From UBA3839 sp963627995 (GTDB lineage: Bacteria; Bacteroidota; Bacteroidia; Bacteroidales; Bacteroidaceae), in the NCBI GenBank assembly GCA_963627995.1, contig CAVGCV010000001.1, positions 62,001 through 126,000 of the forward strand: 64,000 nucleotides of DNA, given 5' to 3'. A program made the translations under genes and the position numbers. The number at the start of each line of letters is the position of its first letter. The stretch's first letter is position 1. Positions 43,590-52,477 of this stretch are shown piece after piece. Under the pieces are notes generated by a model, which was not told the DNA's origin, did not search any database, and saw nothing but the letters and a program-made list of their open reading frames with translations.

Positions 43590-45692
43590 ATGCGGAAGCC
43601 GCTTGCCGTCATCCTGCTCCTCCTGCGCATGGCCGCCAGCGGCCACGCGCAGGACTACGTGCCGCCGCGGGAGAAGCCCCTCTCGTGGGATGCCTTCGTG
43701 GAGGCGTTCACCGCCCTCGCCGGCGACGCCGACGACGAGAGCCCGACCGACCAGCAGACGCTCGAAGACCTCTACGACATCCACTGCAACAAGCTGAACA
43801 TCAACGACCTCCACGCCGACGAGCTGCGCAGCCTTCCGTTCCTCAACCACCGGCAGACGGTGGAGATGCTCGACGCGATGGAGCAGCACCGCCCTGCCGC
43901 CTCGATGGACGTGCTCGCCAGCGTCCCCTCCGTCTCGCTCTACACGCGCCGGCTGCTGCAGCTGTTCTGCTACGTCGGCCCCGCCGCCGCCGACCGCCCC
44001 ACCCTCGCCAACGCCCTCCGCAAGTCGAAGAACGAGCTCATCCTGCGCACCGACATCCCCCTCTACACGAAGGCGGGCCACGCCCATCACCCCGCCGACG
44101 AGCTGCGCCGGTATCCCAACCGCGCCTATCGGGGCACCCCGGCCTACCACTCGCTGCGCTACTCGCTCGCCACGCTCGGCAAGCTCACGGCCGGCGTGCA
44201 GATGGAAAAAGACGCCGGCGAGCGCGGCATCGACTACCTTTCCGCCTACGCCATGGCGCGCCGCGTCGGCCCCGTCGATGCGCTCGTCGTGGGCGACTAC
44301 CGCCTCTCGTTCGGCCTGGGGCTGGTGGCGAACAACGCCTCCGCCTTCGGAAAGTCGTTCGCCCTCGGCCTCCTCAGCAGCATGAACCGGGGCATCCGCC
44401 AGCACGCGACCATGCAGGAGAGCGGCTACTTCTCCGGCGCGGCCGCCACCCTGCGCCTGCCCCGCGGCTGGCAGGCCTCCGCCTACGCCTCCCGCCGCAA
44501 CGCCGACGGCACCCTGCGCCCCGACTCGCTCGGCGTCAGCAGCCTGAAGACCGACGGGCTGCACCGCACGCCGCTCGAGCGGAGCAAGAAGGGCAACCTC
44601 GGCCGCACCGACATCGGCGGCAACCTCTTCTGGCAGCGCCAGTACCTGCGCCTCGCCGCCACCGCCGCCCTCACCCACTTCGACATCCCCCTCCTGCCGC
44701 GCCACGACACGCCCTCCACCCGCTACCGCCGCTACCTGCCCCACGGGCAGGACTTCGGCTGCTACGGCCTCGCCTACGAATACTTCGGGCGCGGCTACCA
44801 CGTGAAGGGCGAGACGGCCGCCAGCTCCAGCGGCGGCGTCGCCACCATCAACGTGCTGCACCACTTCCGGGGCATCCACGAGCTCACCGTCGTGCAGCGC
44901 GCCTACTCCGCGCGCTTCGTCAGCATCAACGGACGCCCCTTCGGCGAGAACAGCAGCCCGCAGAACGAGGTCGGCCTCTACGTGGGCTGGAAACACCGGG
45001 CAAGCCGGACGCTGCGGGTGGAGGGCTACATCGACGGCATGTACTTCCCGCGCCCCAGGCACGCGGCCAGCGCGTCCTCCTGCGGCATCGACATCGTGGC
45101 GCTGGCCGCCCACGAGGGGACGCGCCACGCCACCACCCTGCGCTACCGCCTGAAGTCGAAGCAGCGCGACGCAAGGTCCGCCACCAACGAACGGGGCGAG
45201 ACGGAGGTCCTCCTGAGCCCGAACACCGTGCAGAGCCTGCGCGGGCAGCACGTCCGCATCCTCACCGACAACCTCACGCTCAAGACCAACCTCGCCGCCG
45301 CGCTCGTCCACGCCCCACGCAGCAAGGGAAAGGCCGGCTTCGGCATCGGCGAGACCGTCCAGTGGGCCGACACCCTCCACCGCCGCCGGAGCCGCCACGC
45401 CGGCGCCTTCAAGGCCGCCGCCTCGCTCATCTACTTCAACACCGCCGGCCACAGCGCGCGCCTCTACTTCTACGAGCCCTCGCTCCTCCGCACCTTCGGC
45501 GCGCGCGCCTACCACGACCACGGCATGCGCGCCGTCCTGCTCGCCAGCTACCCCCTCGCCCACCGCCTCGACCTCATCGCCCGCTTCGGCCACACGCGCT
45601 ACTTCAACCGCAGCACCATCGGCACGGGGCCGGAGCTCATCCCCCACAGCCACCGCCAGGACCTGGAGCTCCAGGCCCGCTGGCAGTTCTGA
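43590..45692 (+). CDS. outer-membrane protein with N-terminal helix-hairpin-helix motif
   Basis: A 700-residue exported protein. After the signal peptide (1-20, ending GHAQ) a ComEA-like helix-hairpin-helix motif appears (about 65-105, CNKLNINDLHADELRSLPFLNHRQTVEMLDAM) with a second copy-like stretch after it (ASMDVLASVPSVSLYTRRLL). The rest (200-700) is strand-rich with girdle aromatics, RLSFGLGLVANN and a final aromatic Phe, as expected for a beta-barrel. This fusion of a DNA-binding-type motif to a barrel is conserved in Bacteroidales. The function is unknown; a role in DNA passage across the outer membrane is a guess. Arg and Ala content is very high toward the C-terminus. Confidence 0.78.
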   Translation: MRKPLAVILLLLRMAASGHAQDYVPPREKPLSWDAFVEAFTALAGDADDESPTDQQTLEDLYDIHCNKLNINDLHADELRSLPFLNHRQTVEMLDAMEQHRPAASMDVLASVPSVSLYTRRLLQLFCYVGPAAADRPTLANALRKSKNELILRTDIPLYTKAGHAHHPADELRRYPNRAYRGTPAYHSLRYSLATLGKLTAGVQMEKDAGERGIDYLSAYAMARRVGPVDALVVGDYRLSFGLGLVANNASAFGKSFALGLLSSMNRGIRQHATMQESGYFSGAAATLRLPRGWQASAYASRRNADGTLRPDSLGVSSLKTDGLHRTPLERSKKGNLGRTDIGGNLFWQRQYLRLAATAALTHFDIPLLPRHDTPSTRYRRYLPHGQDFGCYGLAYEYFGRGYHVKGETAASSSGGVATINVLHHFRGIHELTVVQRAYSARFVSINGRPFGENSSPQNEVGLYVGWKHRASRTLRVEGYIDGMYFPRPRHAASASSCGIDIVALAAHEGTRHATTLRYRLKSKQRDARSATNERGETEVLLSPNTVQSLRGQHVRILTDNLTLKTNLAAALVHAPRSKGKAGFGIGETVQWADTLHRRRSRHAGAFKAAASLIYFNTAGHSARLYFYEPSLLRTFGARAYHDHGMRAVLLASYPLAHRLDLIARFGHTRYFNRSTIGTGPELIPHSHRQDLELQARWQF

Positions 45693-45701
45693 CGCCCCCC
45701 C

Positions 45702-45888
45702 CAAGCCACTCGCAGCCAACGCCTTCCGCTCCCCCGGAAAAACACCGCGGAGCGGCCCCGGGAACGTCCGCAGAGAAAAATATTTTCGTCTGCGGACGAA
45801 ATCCATTTCCTCTGCGGAGCAAACCCCCGCGCTCCGCAGAGTTTTTTCGTAAAGACACAAGACGCTGTGCCTCAACGGCTTGCAAAAG
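45702..45888 (-). repeat. dispersed palindromic element, copy E
   Basis: The core at 45765-45798 opens with CGTCCGCAGAG and closes with GTCTGCGGACG. Flanking units are CACCGCGGAG, CTCTGCGGAG and CTCCGCAGAG. The left end CAAGCCACTCGCAGCC and the right end CCTCAACGGCTTGCAA are inverted relative to each other. It lies between the barrel gene and miaB. Confidence 0.8.
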
Positions 45889-45989
45889 ACCGTCGGCCAC
45901 CGGGCGACACAACGCCTCCCCCGCTGGCGGAACGCGCGGATTTTGCGCTTTTTAAGAAGCGGACGCCGCAGCGTTTCGCGGAAATGTCG

Positions 45990-45997
45990 TAACTTTG
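45990..45997 (+). promoter_or_regulatory. promoter of miaB
   Basis: TAACTTTG, followed by C, is a perfect -7 element 47 bases before the miaB ATG and just after palindromic element E. Confidence 0.6.
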
Positions 45998-46044
45998 CGG
46001 CCAAATTCTTACATTGGGTTCGTTGCGCCCATTCCGCAGAGCAG

Positions 46045-47373
46045 ATGAAGAGACTTTACATCGAGACGTACGGCTGCCAGATGAACGTGGCGGACAGCGA
46101 GGTCATCGCCTCCGTGATGAAGATGGCCGGCTACGAGACGTGCGACAGGCTGGACGCGGCCGACGCGGTGCTGCTGAACACCTGCTCGGTGCGCGACAAC
46201 GCCGAGCAGAAGATTCTCCACCGGCTGGAGGCCCTGCGCGCCGAGCGCGAGAAGCGGCGCGGGCGCGGGCTGATCGTGGGCGTGGTGGGCTGCATGGCCG
46301 AGCGCGTGCGCGGCGAGCTGCTCGAGCGCCACCACGCGGACGTGGTGGCGGGCCCCGACGCCTACCTGTCGCTGCCCGAGCTGTTCGCCTCGGCCGAGGC
46401 GGGCGAGAAGGCCATCAACGTGGAGCTGTCGACCACGGAGACCTACCGCGAGGTGGTTCCCGAGCGCATCCACGCCAACCGCGTCTCGGGCTTCGTGAGC
46501 ATCACGCGCGGGTGCGACAACTTCTGCCACTACTGCATCGTGCCCTACACGCGCGGTCGCGAGCGCAGCCGCGACGTGGAGAGCATCCTGCGCGAGGTGG
46601 GCGACCTGCGCGAGCGGGGCTACAGGGAGGTGACGCTGCTGGGGCAGAACGTGAACTCCTACCTCTGGGCGCCGCCCGGCGGGCGGGACGTGGACTTCCC
46701 CGCCCTGCTCCGGCGCGTGGCCGAGCATGCGCCGGAGATGCGCGTGCGCTTCACCACGTCGCACCCGAAGGACATGAGCGACGAGACGCTGCGCGCCGTG
46801 GCCGAGTGCCCCAACGTGTGCCGGCACATCCACCTGCCCGTGCAGAGCGGCAGCGACCGCATCCTGAGGCTGATGAACCGGAAGTACACGCGCGCGTGGT
46901 ACCTGGGGCGCGTGGAGGCCATCCGCCGCATCGTGCCCGACTGCGGGCTGACGACCGACATCTTCGTGGGCTACCATTCGGAGACGGAGGAGGACCACCG
47001 GCTCTCGCTCTCGCTCATGCGCGAGTGCGGCTACGACTCGGCCTTCATGTTCAAGTACTCCGAGCGGCCCGGCACCTACGCCGCCCGCCACCTGCCCGAC
47101 GACGTGCCGGAGGAGGTGAAGCTGCGGCGGCTGAGCGAGATGATCGCCCTGCAGGGCGAGCTGTCGACCGCGAGCTACCGCCGCGACGTGGGCCGCGAGC
47201 TCGAGGTGCTGGCCGAGGGCGTGAGCAAGCGCTCGCGCCAGCAGCTGTTCGGGCGGACGGAGCAGAACAAGGTGGTGGTGTTCGACCGCGGCGCGCACCG
47301 CGTCGGCGACCGCGTGCGCGTGCGCATCACCGGCTCGTCGCCGGCCACGCTGAAAGGCGAAGAAACCCCATAA
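46045..47373 (+). CDS. miaB: tRNA-2-methylthio-N6-dimethylallyladenosine synthase
   Basis: A 442-residue radical-SAM methylthiotransferase acting on adenosine 37 of tRNAs reading codons that begin with U. The order is typical: an N-terminal domain with three Cys of the auxiliary cluster (YGCQMNVADSE, LNTCSVRDNA, VVGCMAERV), the radical-SAM motif ITRGCDNFCHYCIVPYTRGRERSR and a C-terminal TRAM domain (about 375-442, GRELEVLAEGVSKRS). The start MKRLYIETYGCQMN fits the family. It is the first gene of a run of seven closely spaced plus-strand genes. Confidence 0.97.
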   Translation: MKRLYIETYGCQMNVADSEVIASVMKMAGYETCDRLDAADAVLLNTCSVRDNAEQKILHRLEALRAEREKRRGRGLIVGVVGCMAERVRGELLERHHADVVAGPDAYLSLPELFASAEAGEKAINVELSTTETYREVVPERIHANRVSGFVSITRGCDNFCHYCIVPYTRGRERSRDVESILREVGDLRERGYREVTLLGQNVNSYLWAPPGGRDVDFPALLRRVAEHAPEMRVRFTTSHPKDMSDETLRAVAECPNVCRHIHLPVQSGSDRILRLMNRKYTRAWYLGRVEAIRRIVPDCGLTTDIFVGYHSETEEDHRLSLSLMRECGYDSAFMFKYSERPGTYAARHLPDDVPEEVKLRRLSEMIALQGELSTASYRRDVGRELEVLAEGVSKRSRQQLFGRTEQNKVVVFDRGAHRVGDRVRVRITGSSPATLKGEETP

Positions 47374-47398
47374 GCCCCGCGCAACACGCACACACACC

Positions 47399-48277
47399 AT
47401 GGCAAGCAAGCACTCCCACCACTCCCGCTTCTTCAGCACGCAGTTCGTCACCTCGTGCATCAGCACCACGCTGGTGCTCGTGCTGCTGGGGACCATCGTC
47501 CTCTTCGTGCTGACCGCCCGGAACCTCTCCGCCTTCGTGCGCGAGAACATCAACGTGACGCTGCTGCTGAGCGACGACCTCGACTCGCTGGCCTCGGACG
47601 CGCTCAGGTCGGACCTCGCGGCACGCCCCTACGTGAAGGAAATCCGGCACGTCACGAAGGAGGACGCGCGCGAGGAGTACACCCGCACGATGGGCGCCGA
47701 CCCCACCGAGTTCATCGACCACAACCCGTTCATGGCCTCGTTCGAAATCAAGATGAACGCCGCCTACGCCAACAACGACAGCCTCTCGCGCATCGTGCGC
47801 GAGCTGAAGGACACGCCCGACGTGGCGGAGGTGCTCTACCAGAAGGAGCTGATGCAGTCGGTGAACGACAACATCCGCAAGGTGAGCGCCATCCTGCTCG
47901 TCATCGCCGCCCTGTTCACCTACATCTCGTTCGAGCTCATCAACAACACCATCCGCCTGACCATCTTCTCGAAGCGGTTCCTCATCAACACGATGAAGCT
48001 CGTGGGCGCGCCCTGGGGCTTCATCCGGCGGCCCTTCCTGCGGCAGGCCCTCGCGCTGGGCTTCGTCTCGGCCGTGGCGGCCGACGCGCTCATCTACCTC
48101 GGCATCGAGTGGCTGCGGCGGTTCGAGCCGGAAATCCGCACGGTGGTGACGCCGGAGGTCGCCGCCACCGTGGGCGCGGCGGTGCTCGTGTTCGGGCTGC
48201 TCATCACGCTCCTGTGCACCTACGTGTCGCTCGGCAAGTACCTGCGCATGAGCAGCAACGAGCTGTACCACATCTGA
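47399..48277 (+). CDS. ftsX: cell-division ABC transporter permease FtsX
   Basis: A 292-residue inner-membrane protein with a helix near the start (FVTSCISTTLVLVLLGTIVLFVLTA), a periplasmic loop of about 110 residues (NINVTLLLSDDLDSLASDAL) and three further helices forming the FtsX-like permease domain (VSAILLVIAALFTYISFELINNTIRLTIFSKRF and TMKLVGAPWGFIRRPFL). FtsX pairs with the ATPase FtsE to activate septal cell-wall hydrolases; ftsE is not in this window. It lies 25 bases after miaB and 37 before the DUF3098 gene. Confidence 0.95.
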   Translation: MASKHSHHSRFFSTQFVTSCISTTLVLVLLGTIVLFVLTARNLSAFVRENINVTLLLSDDLDSLASDALRSDLAARPYVKEIRHVTKEDAREEYTRTMGADPTEFIDHNPFMASFEIKMNAAYANNDSLSRIVRELKDTPDVAEVLYQKELMQSVNDNIRKVSAILLVIAALFTYISFELINNTIRLTIFSKRFLINTMKLVGAPWGFIRRPFLRQALALGFVSAVAADALIYLGIEWLRRFEPEIRTVVTPEVAATVGAAVLVFGLLITLLCTYVSLGKYLRMSSNELYHI

Positions 48278-48314
48278 CGGCCACGACAGTAACACTCCCA
48301 AACAACACACAGAA

Positions 48315-48554
48315 ATGGACAGAAACTTTGCCTTCGGCAAGCTCAACTACATCCTGCTGCTCGCGGGATTCGCCGCCGTCGTCGCCGGCTTCGCGCTCAT
48401 GTCGGGCGGCGGCTCGACGGAAGAGGCGTTCAACCCCGACATCTTCAGCACGCGCCGCATCGTCGTCGGGCCGATGGTCTGCCTCTTCGGCTTCCTCTTC
48501 GAGATCGCGGCCATCCTCGCCAGGCCCTTCCACCACAAAAAGAAAGCGGAGTAG
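48315..48554 (+). CDS. DUF3098 family membrane protein
   Basis: A 79-residue protein with two membrane helices (YILLLAGFAAVVAGFALMSGG and VVGPMVCLFGFLFEIAAILARPF) and a short linker containing FNPDIFSTRRIVVGP. It is diagnostic of DUF3098, found almost only in Bacteroidota between ftsX and uppP. The function is unknown, but the constant position hints at a role in envelope biogenesis. Its stop codon is immediately followed by the uppP start with no gap. Confidence 0.9.
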   Translation: MDRNFAFGKLNYILLLAGFAAVVAGFALMSGGGSTEEAFNPDIFSTRRIVVGPMVCLFGFLFEIAAILARPFHHKKKAE

Positions 48555-49397
48555 ATGGACTGGCTTCACGCGCTTCTCCTGGGCGTCTTCCAAGGCCTCA
48601 CGGAGTACCTCCCCGTCAGCAGCAGCGGGCACCTCATGCTGGCCGCGCGCCTCTTCGGCATGGAGGACCCCGAGCAGATCATGGCGTTCACGATAACCGT
48701 GCACGTGGCCACCGTGCTCAGCACGCTGGTGGTGCTGTGGAGGGAGGTCGCATGGCTCTTCCGCGGGCTGCTCAGGACCGGCCGCTCCGCCGTGCCAAGC
48801 CCCTACGGCATCCGCGCGCTCAACGAGGAGCAGAACTACGCGCTCAACATCGCCGTGTCGATGGTCCCCGTGGGCGTCGTCGGCCTCTTCTTCAAGAAGC
48901 AGGTGGAGCAGTACTTCGGCAGCCTGACGGTGGTGGGCGTGTGCCTCCTCGCCACGGCCGCCCTGCTCACCTTCTCCTACATCGCCAAGCCGCGCGCGAA
49001 GGCGCACATCACGGCCTGGGACGCGCTCGTCATCGGCCTGTCGCAGGCCGTGGCCGTGCTGCCCGGCCTGTCGCGCTCCGGCACCACCATCGCCACGGGG
49101 CTGCTCCTGGGCAACAAGAAGGAGCAGCTGGCGCAGTTCTCCTTCCTCATGGTGATCCCCCCCATCCTCGGCGAGGCCCTGCTCAACGTCAAGGACATGG
49201 TGGAGATGGGCGTGGAGAAGGCCATGAGCGGCATCTCCGCCGCCGCCCTGCTCGCGGGCTTCGCCGCCGCGTTCGCCACGGGGTGCCTCGCCTGCCACTG
49301 GATGGTGAGCCTCGTGAAGCGCGGCAAGCTCATCTACTTCGCCGTCTACTGCGCCGCCGCCGGCCTGGCGACCGTCATCTGGCAGCTCGCCGCCTGA
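48555..49397 (+). CDS. uppP: undecaprenyl-diphosphate phosphatase
   Basis: A 280-residue BacA/UppP membrane enzyme that recycles undecaprenyl diphosphate to the monophosphate carrier for peptidoglycan and O-antigen synthesis. The two active-site repeats are clear: ALLLGVFQGLTEYLPVSSSGHLMLA near the start and VIGLSQAVAVLPGLSRSGTTIATGLLLG in the second half, with the catalytic Glu in LTEYLP and the Arg in SRSG. About eight helices are present. It begins directly after the DUF3098 stop and precedes truB by 29 bases. Confidence 0.97.
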   Translation: MDWLHALLLGVFQGLTEYLPVSSSGHLMLAARLFGMEDPEQIMAFTITVHVATVLSTLVVLWREVAWLFRGLLRTGRSAVPSPYGIRALNEEQNYALNIAVSMVPVGVVGLFFKKQVEQYFGSLTVVGVCLLATAALLTFSYIAKPRAKAHITAWDALVIGLSQAVAVLPGLSRSGTTIATGLLLGNKKEQLAQFSFLMVIPPILGEALLNVKDMVEMGVEKAMSGISAAALLAGFAAAFATGCLACHWMVSLVKRGKLIYFAVYCAAAGLATVIWQLAA

Positions 49398-49426
49398 CCC
49401 ACCACACCCCCAACCCGACCCCGCCC

Positions 49427-50293
49427 ATGCTCCATCCGTCCGAAGGCGAAATCCTCTGCTTCGACAAGCCCTACGCAATGACCTCGTTCCGCGTCGTCTC
49501 GCGCGTGCGCGGCATCCTCAGCCGCCGGCTCGGGACGAAGAGCCTGAAGGTGGGGCACGCCGGCACGCTCGACCCCCTGGCCACGGGCGTGCTCATCGTC
49601 TGCACCGGCAAGGCCACCAAGCTGATCGACGCGCTGCAGGCCGGCACCAAGGAATACGTGGCGACGCTCAAGCTGGGCGCGACGACGCCGTCGTTCGACC
49701 GCGAGACGGAGGAGGACGCGTCCTACCCCACCGCCCACATCACGCGCGCGCTGGTGGAGCGGACGCTCGCCCGCTTCGCAGGGCGCATCGAGCAAGTGCC
49801 GCCCCGGTTCTCGGCCGTGAAGGTCGACGGCAAGCGCGCCTTCAAGCTGGCGCGCAGGGGCGAGGAAGTGGAGCTGAAGCCGAAGGTGCTCGTCATCGAC
49901 GAAATCGAGCTGCTCGACTGCGACCTAACGCCGCCGCCGTCGGCCGGGACACCGGAGCCCGTGGACATCAAGCGGCTCGCGCCCGGGCAGGCCGAGGCGC
50001 TGCAGGCGGAAAACGCGCGGCCGCCGCGCGGCTACCCCTACATCCGCGTGCGCATCGCATGCAGCAAGGGAACGTACATCCGCGCCCTCGCGCGCGACAT
50101 CGGCGAGGCCCTCGGCAGCGGCGCCTACCTCACGGCCCTGCGCCGCACGCGCGTGGGCGACCGCCTGGTCGCCGACTGCCGCGACGTCGACGGCTTCGAG
50201 CGGTGGGTGGACGCAGTGGGCGTGGCGCAGCCGGACACCTGCCGCGGCGGCACGCACGGCGCCCCCGCGCCCCCACTCCAGCGAAATCCATAA
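49427..50293 (+). CDS. truB: tRNA pseudouridine(55) synthase
   Basis: A 288-residue enzyme that forms pseudouridine 55 in the T loop of tRNAs. The family motif with the catalytic Asp is KVGHAGTLDPLATGVLIVCTG. Other signatures are CFDKPYAMTSFRVVSRVR, PPRFSAVKVDGKRAFKLARRG and CSKGTYIRALARDIGEALGSGAYLTALRRT. An insertion of about 35 residues before the last motif (DLTPPPSAGTPEPVDIKRLAPGQAEAL) and a loose 25-residue tail make it slightly longer than usual. It lies between uppP and queA in the same apparent operon. Confidence 0.96.
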   Translation: MLHPSEGEILCFDKPYAMTSFRVVSRVRGILSRRLGTKSLKVGHAGTLDPLATGVLIVCTGKATKLIDALQAGTKEYVATLKLGATTPSFDRETEEDASYPTAHITRALVERTLARFAGRIEQVPPRFSAVKVDGKRAFKLARRGEEVELKPKVLVIDEIELLDCDLTPPPSAGTPEPVDIKRLAPGQAEALQAENARPPRGYPYIRVRIACSKGTYIRALARDIGEALGSGAYLTALRRTRVGDRLVADCRDVDGFERWVDAVGVAQPDTCRGGTHGAPAPPLQRNP

Positions 50294-50308
50294 CCTATCA
50301 GTCCAAAT

Positions 50309-51364
50309 ATGAAACTCTCCCAATTCAAGTTCAAGCTCCCCGAGGAGAAAATCGCCCTCTACCCGCCCCGGCACCGCGACGAGGCGAAGCTCATGGTCGT
50401 GCGCCGCGAGACAGGCGAAATAGAGCACAAGGTCTTCAAGGACATCATCGACTACTTCGACGACGGCGACACGTTCATCTTCAACGACACGCGCGTGTTC
50501 CCCGCCCGCCTGAGCGGCAACAAGGAGAAGACCGGCGCGAAAATCGAGGTGTTCCTCCTGCGCGAGCTCAACGAAGAGCAGCGGCTCTGGGACGTGCTGG
50601 TGGACCCGGCGCGCAAGATCCGCATCGGCAACAAGCTCTACTTCGGCGAGGACAACTCGATGGTGGCCGAGGTCATCGACAACACGACCTCGCGCGGGCG
50701 CACGCTCCGCTTCCTCTACGACGGCCCGCACGACGAGTTCAAGGAAGCCCTCTACGCCCTGGGCGAGGCGCCCCTGCCCGTCGACGTGCGCAGCCTGCGC
50801 CCGGCCGATGCCGGCGACCTCGAGTCCTTCCAGACCATCTACGCCGCCAACGAGGGCGCGGTGACCGCGCCGTCCACGGGGCTGCACTTCTCGCGCGAGC
50901 TGATGAAGCGCATGGAAATCAAGGGCATCAACCAGGCGTTCCTCACCCTCCACGCCGGGCTGGGCAACTTCCGCCCCATCGACGTGGAGGACCTCACCAA
51001 GCACAAGACGGACTCCGAGCAAGTCAACGTGCCGGCCGAGGCCTGCCGCCTCGTCAACCAGTCGAAGAAGGACGGCCGCCGCGTGTGCGCCATCGGCGCC
51101 ACCGTCCTGCGCGCCAGCGAGACGGCCGCCGGCCCCGAGGGCATCCTCAAGGAGTACAGCGGGTGGACGAGCAAGTTCATCTTCCCGCCCCACACGTTCA
51201 GCGTGTGCGACTCGTTCGTCGTGAACCTCCAGCTCCCCCTCTCCACCATGCTCATGCTCACCTGCGCCTTCGGCGGCTACGACACCGTGATGGGCGCCTA
51301 CAGGGAGGCGCTCGAGGGCGACTACAAGTTCGGCACCTACGGCGACGCCATGCTCATCCTCTAA
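50309..51364 (+). CDS. queA: S-adenosylmethionine:tRNA ribosyltransferase-isomerase
   Basis: A 351-residue enzyme that adds the epoxycyclopentane ring of queuosine to tRNA using the ribose of S-adenosylmethionine. The start is MKLSQFKFKLPEEKIALYPP. Typical segments are FIFNDTRVFPARLSG, GAVTAPSTGLHFSRELM, FLTLHAGLGNFRPI and a Ser/Thr-Met-Leu core LSTMLMLTCAFGGYD. It is complete. It lies 15 bases after truB, and folK starts four bases after its stop. Confidence 0.97.
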   Translation: MKLSQFKFKLPEEKIALYPPRHRDEAKLMVVRRETGEIEHKVFKDIIDYFDDGDTFIFNDTRVFPARLSGNKEKTGAKIEVFLLRELNEEQRLWDVLVDPARKIRIGNKLYFGEDNSMVAEVIDNTTSRGRTLRFLYDGPHDEFKEALYALGEAPLPVDVRSLRPADAGDLESFQTIYAANEGAVTAPSTGLHFSRELMKRMEIKGINQAFLTLHAGLGNFRPIDVEDLTKHKTDSEQVNVPAEACRLVNQSKKDGRRVCAIGATVLRASETAAGPEGILKEYSGWTSKFIFPPHTFSVCDSFVVNLQLPLSTMLMLTCAFGGYDTVMGAYREALEGDYKFGTYGDAMLIL

Positions 51365-51368
51365 GCCC

Positions 51369-51845
51369 GTGGTCTACCTCTCCATCGGCACCAACCTCGG
51401 CCGCCGCCGGCAGAACATGCGCCGCGCGATGGCCGAAATAGAAAGCCGGATCGGGCACATCGTGTCCCGATCCGGCCTTTTCACGACCGAGCCGTGGGGG
51501 TTCAGCAGCCCCCACGCCTTCCTCAACGCCTGCGTGGCCGTCGACACGCCCCTCTCGCCCCGGCAGCTGCTCGACGCCACCCAGGCCATCGAGCGCGACA
51601 TGGGGCGCACGGAGAAGACGCGGCCCTCGGAGCGCCCCGCCTACCACGACCGCGTCATCGACATCGACATCCTGCTCTACGGCGACCGCACCGTCAGCCA
51701 GCCCCGGCTCCGCATCCCCCACCCGCGCATCGCCGAGCGGCTGTTCGTGCTCCGTCCGCTGGCTCAGATAGCCCCCAGCCTCAGCGTGCCGGGCAGCTCG
51801 ATGTCGGTGGGCGAGATGTTGAGGACCCTGGAGACCGCCTCGTAA
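51369..51845 (+). CDS. folK: 2-amino-4-hydroxy-6-hydroxymethyldihydropteridine diphosphokinase
   Basis: A 158-residue HPPK enzyme of folate synthesis that transfers diphosphate from ATP to the pterin. It starts with GTG four bases after queA (VYLSIGTNLGRRRQNMRRAM). The pterin loop is TEPWGFSSPHAFLNACVAV and the catalytic Asp pair is RVIDIDILLYGD, followed by IPHPRIAERLFVLRPLAQIAP. The last 82 bases overlap the end of the convergent tatD-like gene, yet both reading frames look like genuine ends of their families. It is the last gene of the miaB-to-folK run. Confidence 0.95.
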   Translation: MVYLSIGTNLGRRRQNMRRAMAEIESRIGHIVSRSGLFTTEPWGFSSPHAFLNACVAVDTPLSPRQLLDATQAIERDMGRTEKTRPSERPAYHDRVIDIDILLYGDRTVSQPRLRIPHPRIAERLFVLRPLAQIAPSLSVPGSSMSVGEMLRTLETAS

Positions 51846-52393
51846 ACCTCGGCGATGCCCACGCCGCTGTCGTCCGTCTCCAGCCACAGCCTGCGCCGCG
51901 CGTAGGCCTGCCGCACGCTCTCGGAGTTGAACCTCGGGCCGAACGAGAGCTCCACCCCCAGGGCCATCAGCCGCTGCGCCAGCGCGGGGTTGCGCCGGTA
52001 GCCGTGCACGATGACCGGCACGCTGCAGCGGCGGACCATGCGCATCAGGCTGTCCCAGCCCCCCACGCAGTGGACAATCAGCGGCAGCCCCAGCTCCTCG
52101 GCCAGCGACACCTGCGCCCCGAAGCAGGCCTTCTGCAGCTCCCAGTCGCCCCCGCGCGAGCGGTCGAGCCCGCACTCGCCCACGGCCACCACGCGCCACG
52201 CGCCGTCGCCGCGCTCCAGCCGCCCGCGCAGGCGGCCGAGGCGCTGCTCCCACGCCTCGTCCACGTCCCACGGATGGATTCCCACCGAGCAATACGCCGC
52301 GCGCCGCCAGTCGTCGTCCACGCCGCAGCTCACCACCCCCAGCGTCCCCTCGGGCTGCTCCCAGCGGTGCGTATGAATGTCTACCAGCATCAT
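51764..52393 (-). CDS. TatD-family metal-dependent hydrolase
   Basis: A 209-residue TIM-barrel hydrolase, shorter than the usual 255-265 residues. Metal ligands are recognisable: VDIHTHR at the start, GIHPWDV, GECGLDR, LIVHCVGGWDS and WLETDDSG near the end. The start MMLVDIHTHR follows a promoter by about 48 bases; an earlier in-frame start would add a polar leader. Its C-terminus (NISPTDIELPGTLRLGAI) is read across the end of folK on the other strand. TatD proteins are DNases or D-aminoacyl-tRNA editing enzymes; this compact Bacteroidales version has no established substrate. Confidence 0.85.
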   Translation of the reverse strand: MMLVDIHTHRWEQPEGTLGVVSCGVDDDWRRAAYCSVGIHPWDVDEAWEQRLGRLRGRLERGDGAWRVVAVGECGLDRSRGGDWELQKACFGAQVSLAEELGLPLIVHCVGGWDSLMRMVRRCSVPVIVHGYRRNPALAQRLMALGVELSFGPRFNSESVRQAYARRRLWLETDDSGVGIAEVYEAVSRVLNISPTDIELPGTLRLGAI

Positions 52394-52440
52394 TTCCTGT
52401 ACATCTGTTCCTCCCGTTCCGTTCTGGAACTCCGAAAGTA

Positions 52441-52448
52441 CAAATATA
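52441..52448 (-). promoter_or_regulatory. promoter of the tatD-like gene
   Basis: The minus strand reads TATATTTG, a perfect -7 element 48 bases before the ATG at 52393. Confidence 0.6.
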
Positions 52449-52477
52449 CGTGATTGCCGCATAAGTCGCCGCGTTTC

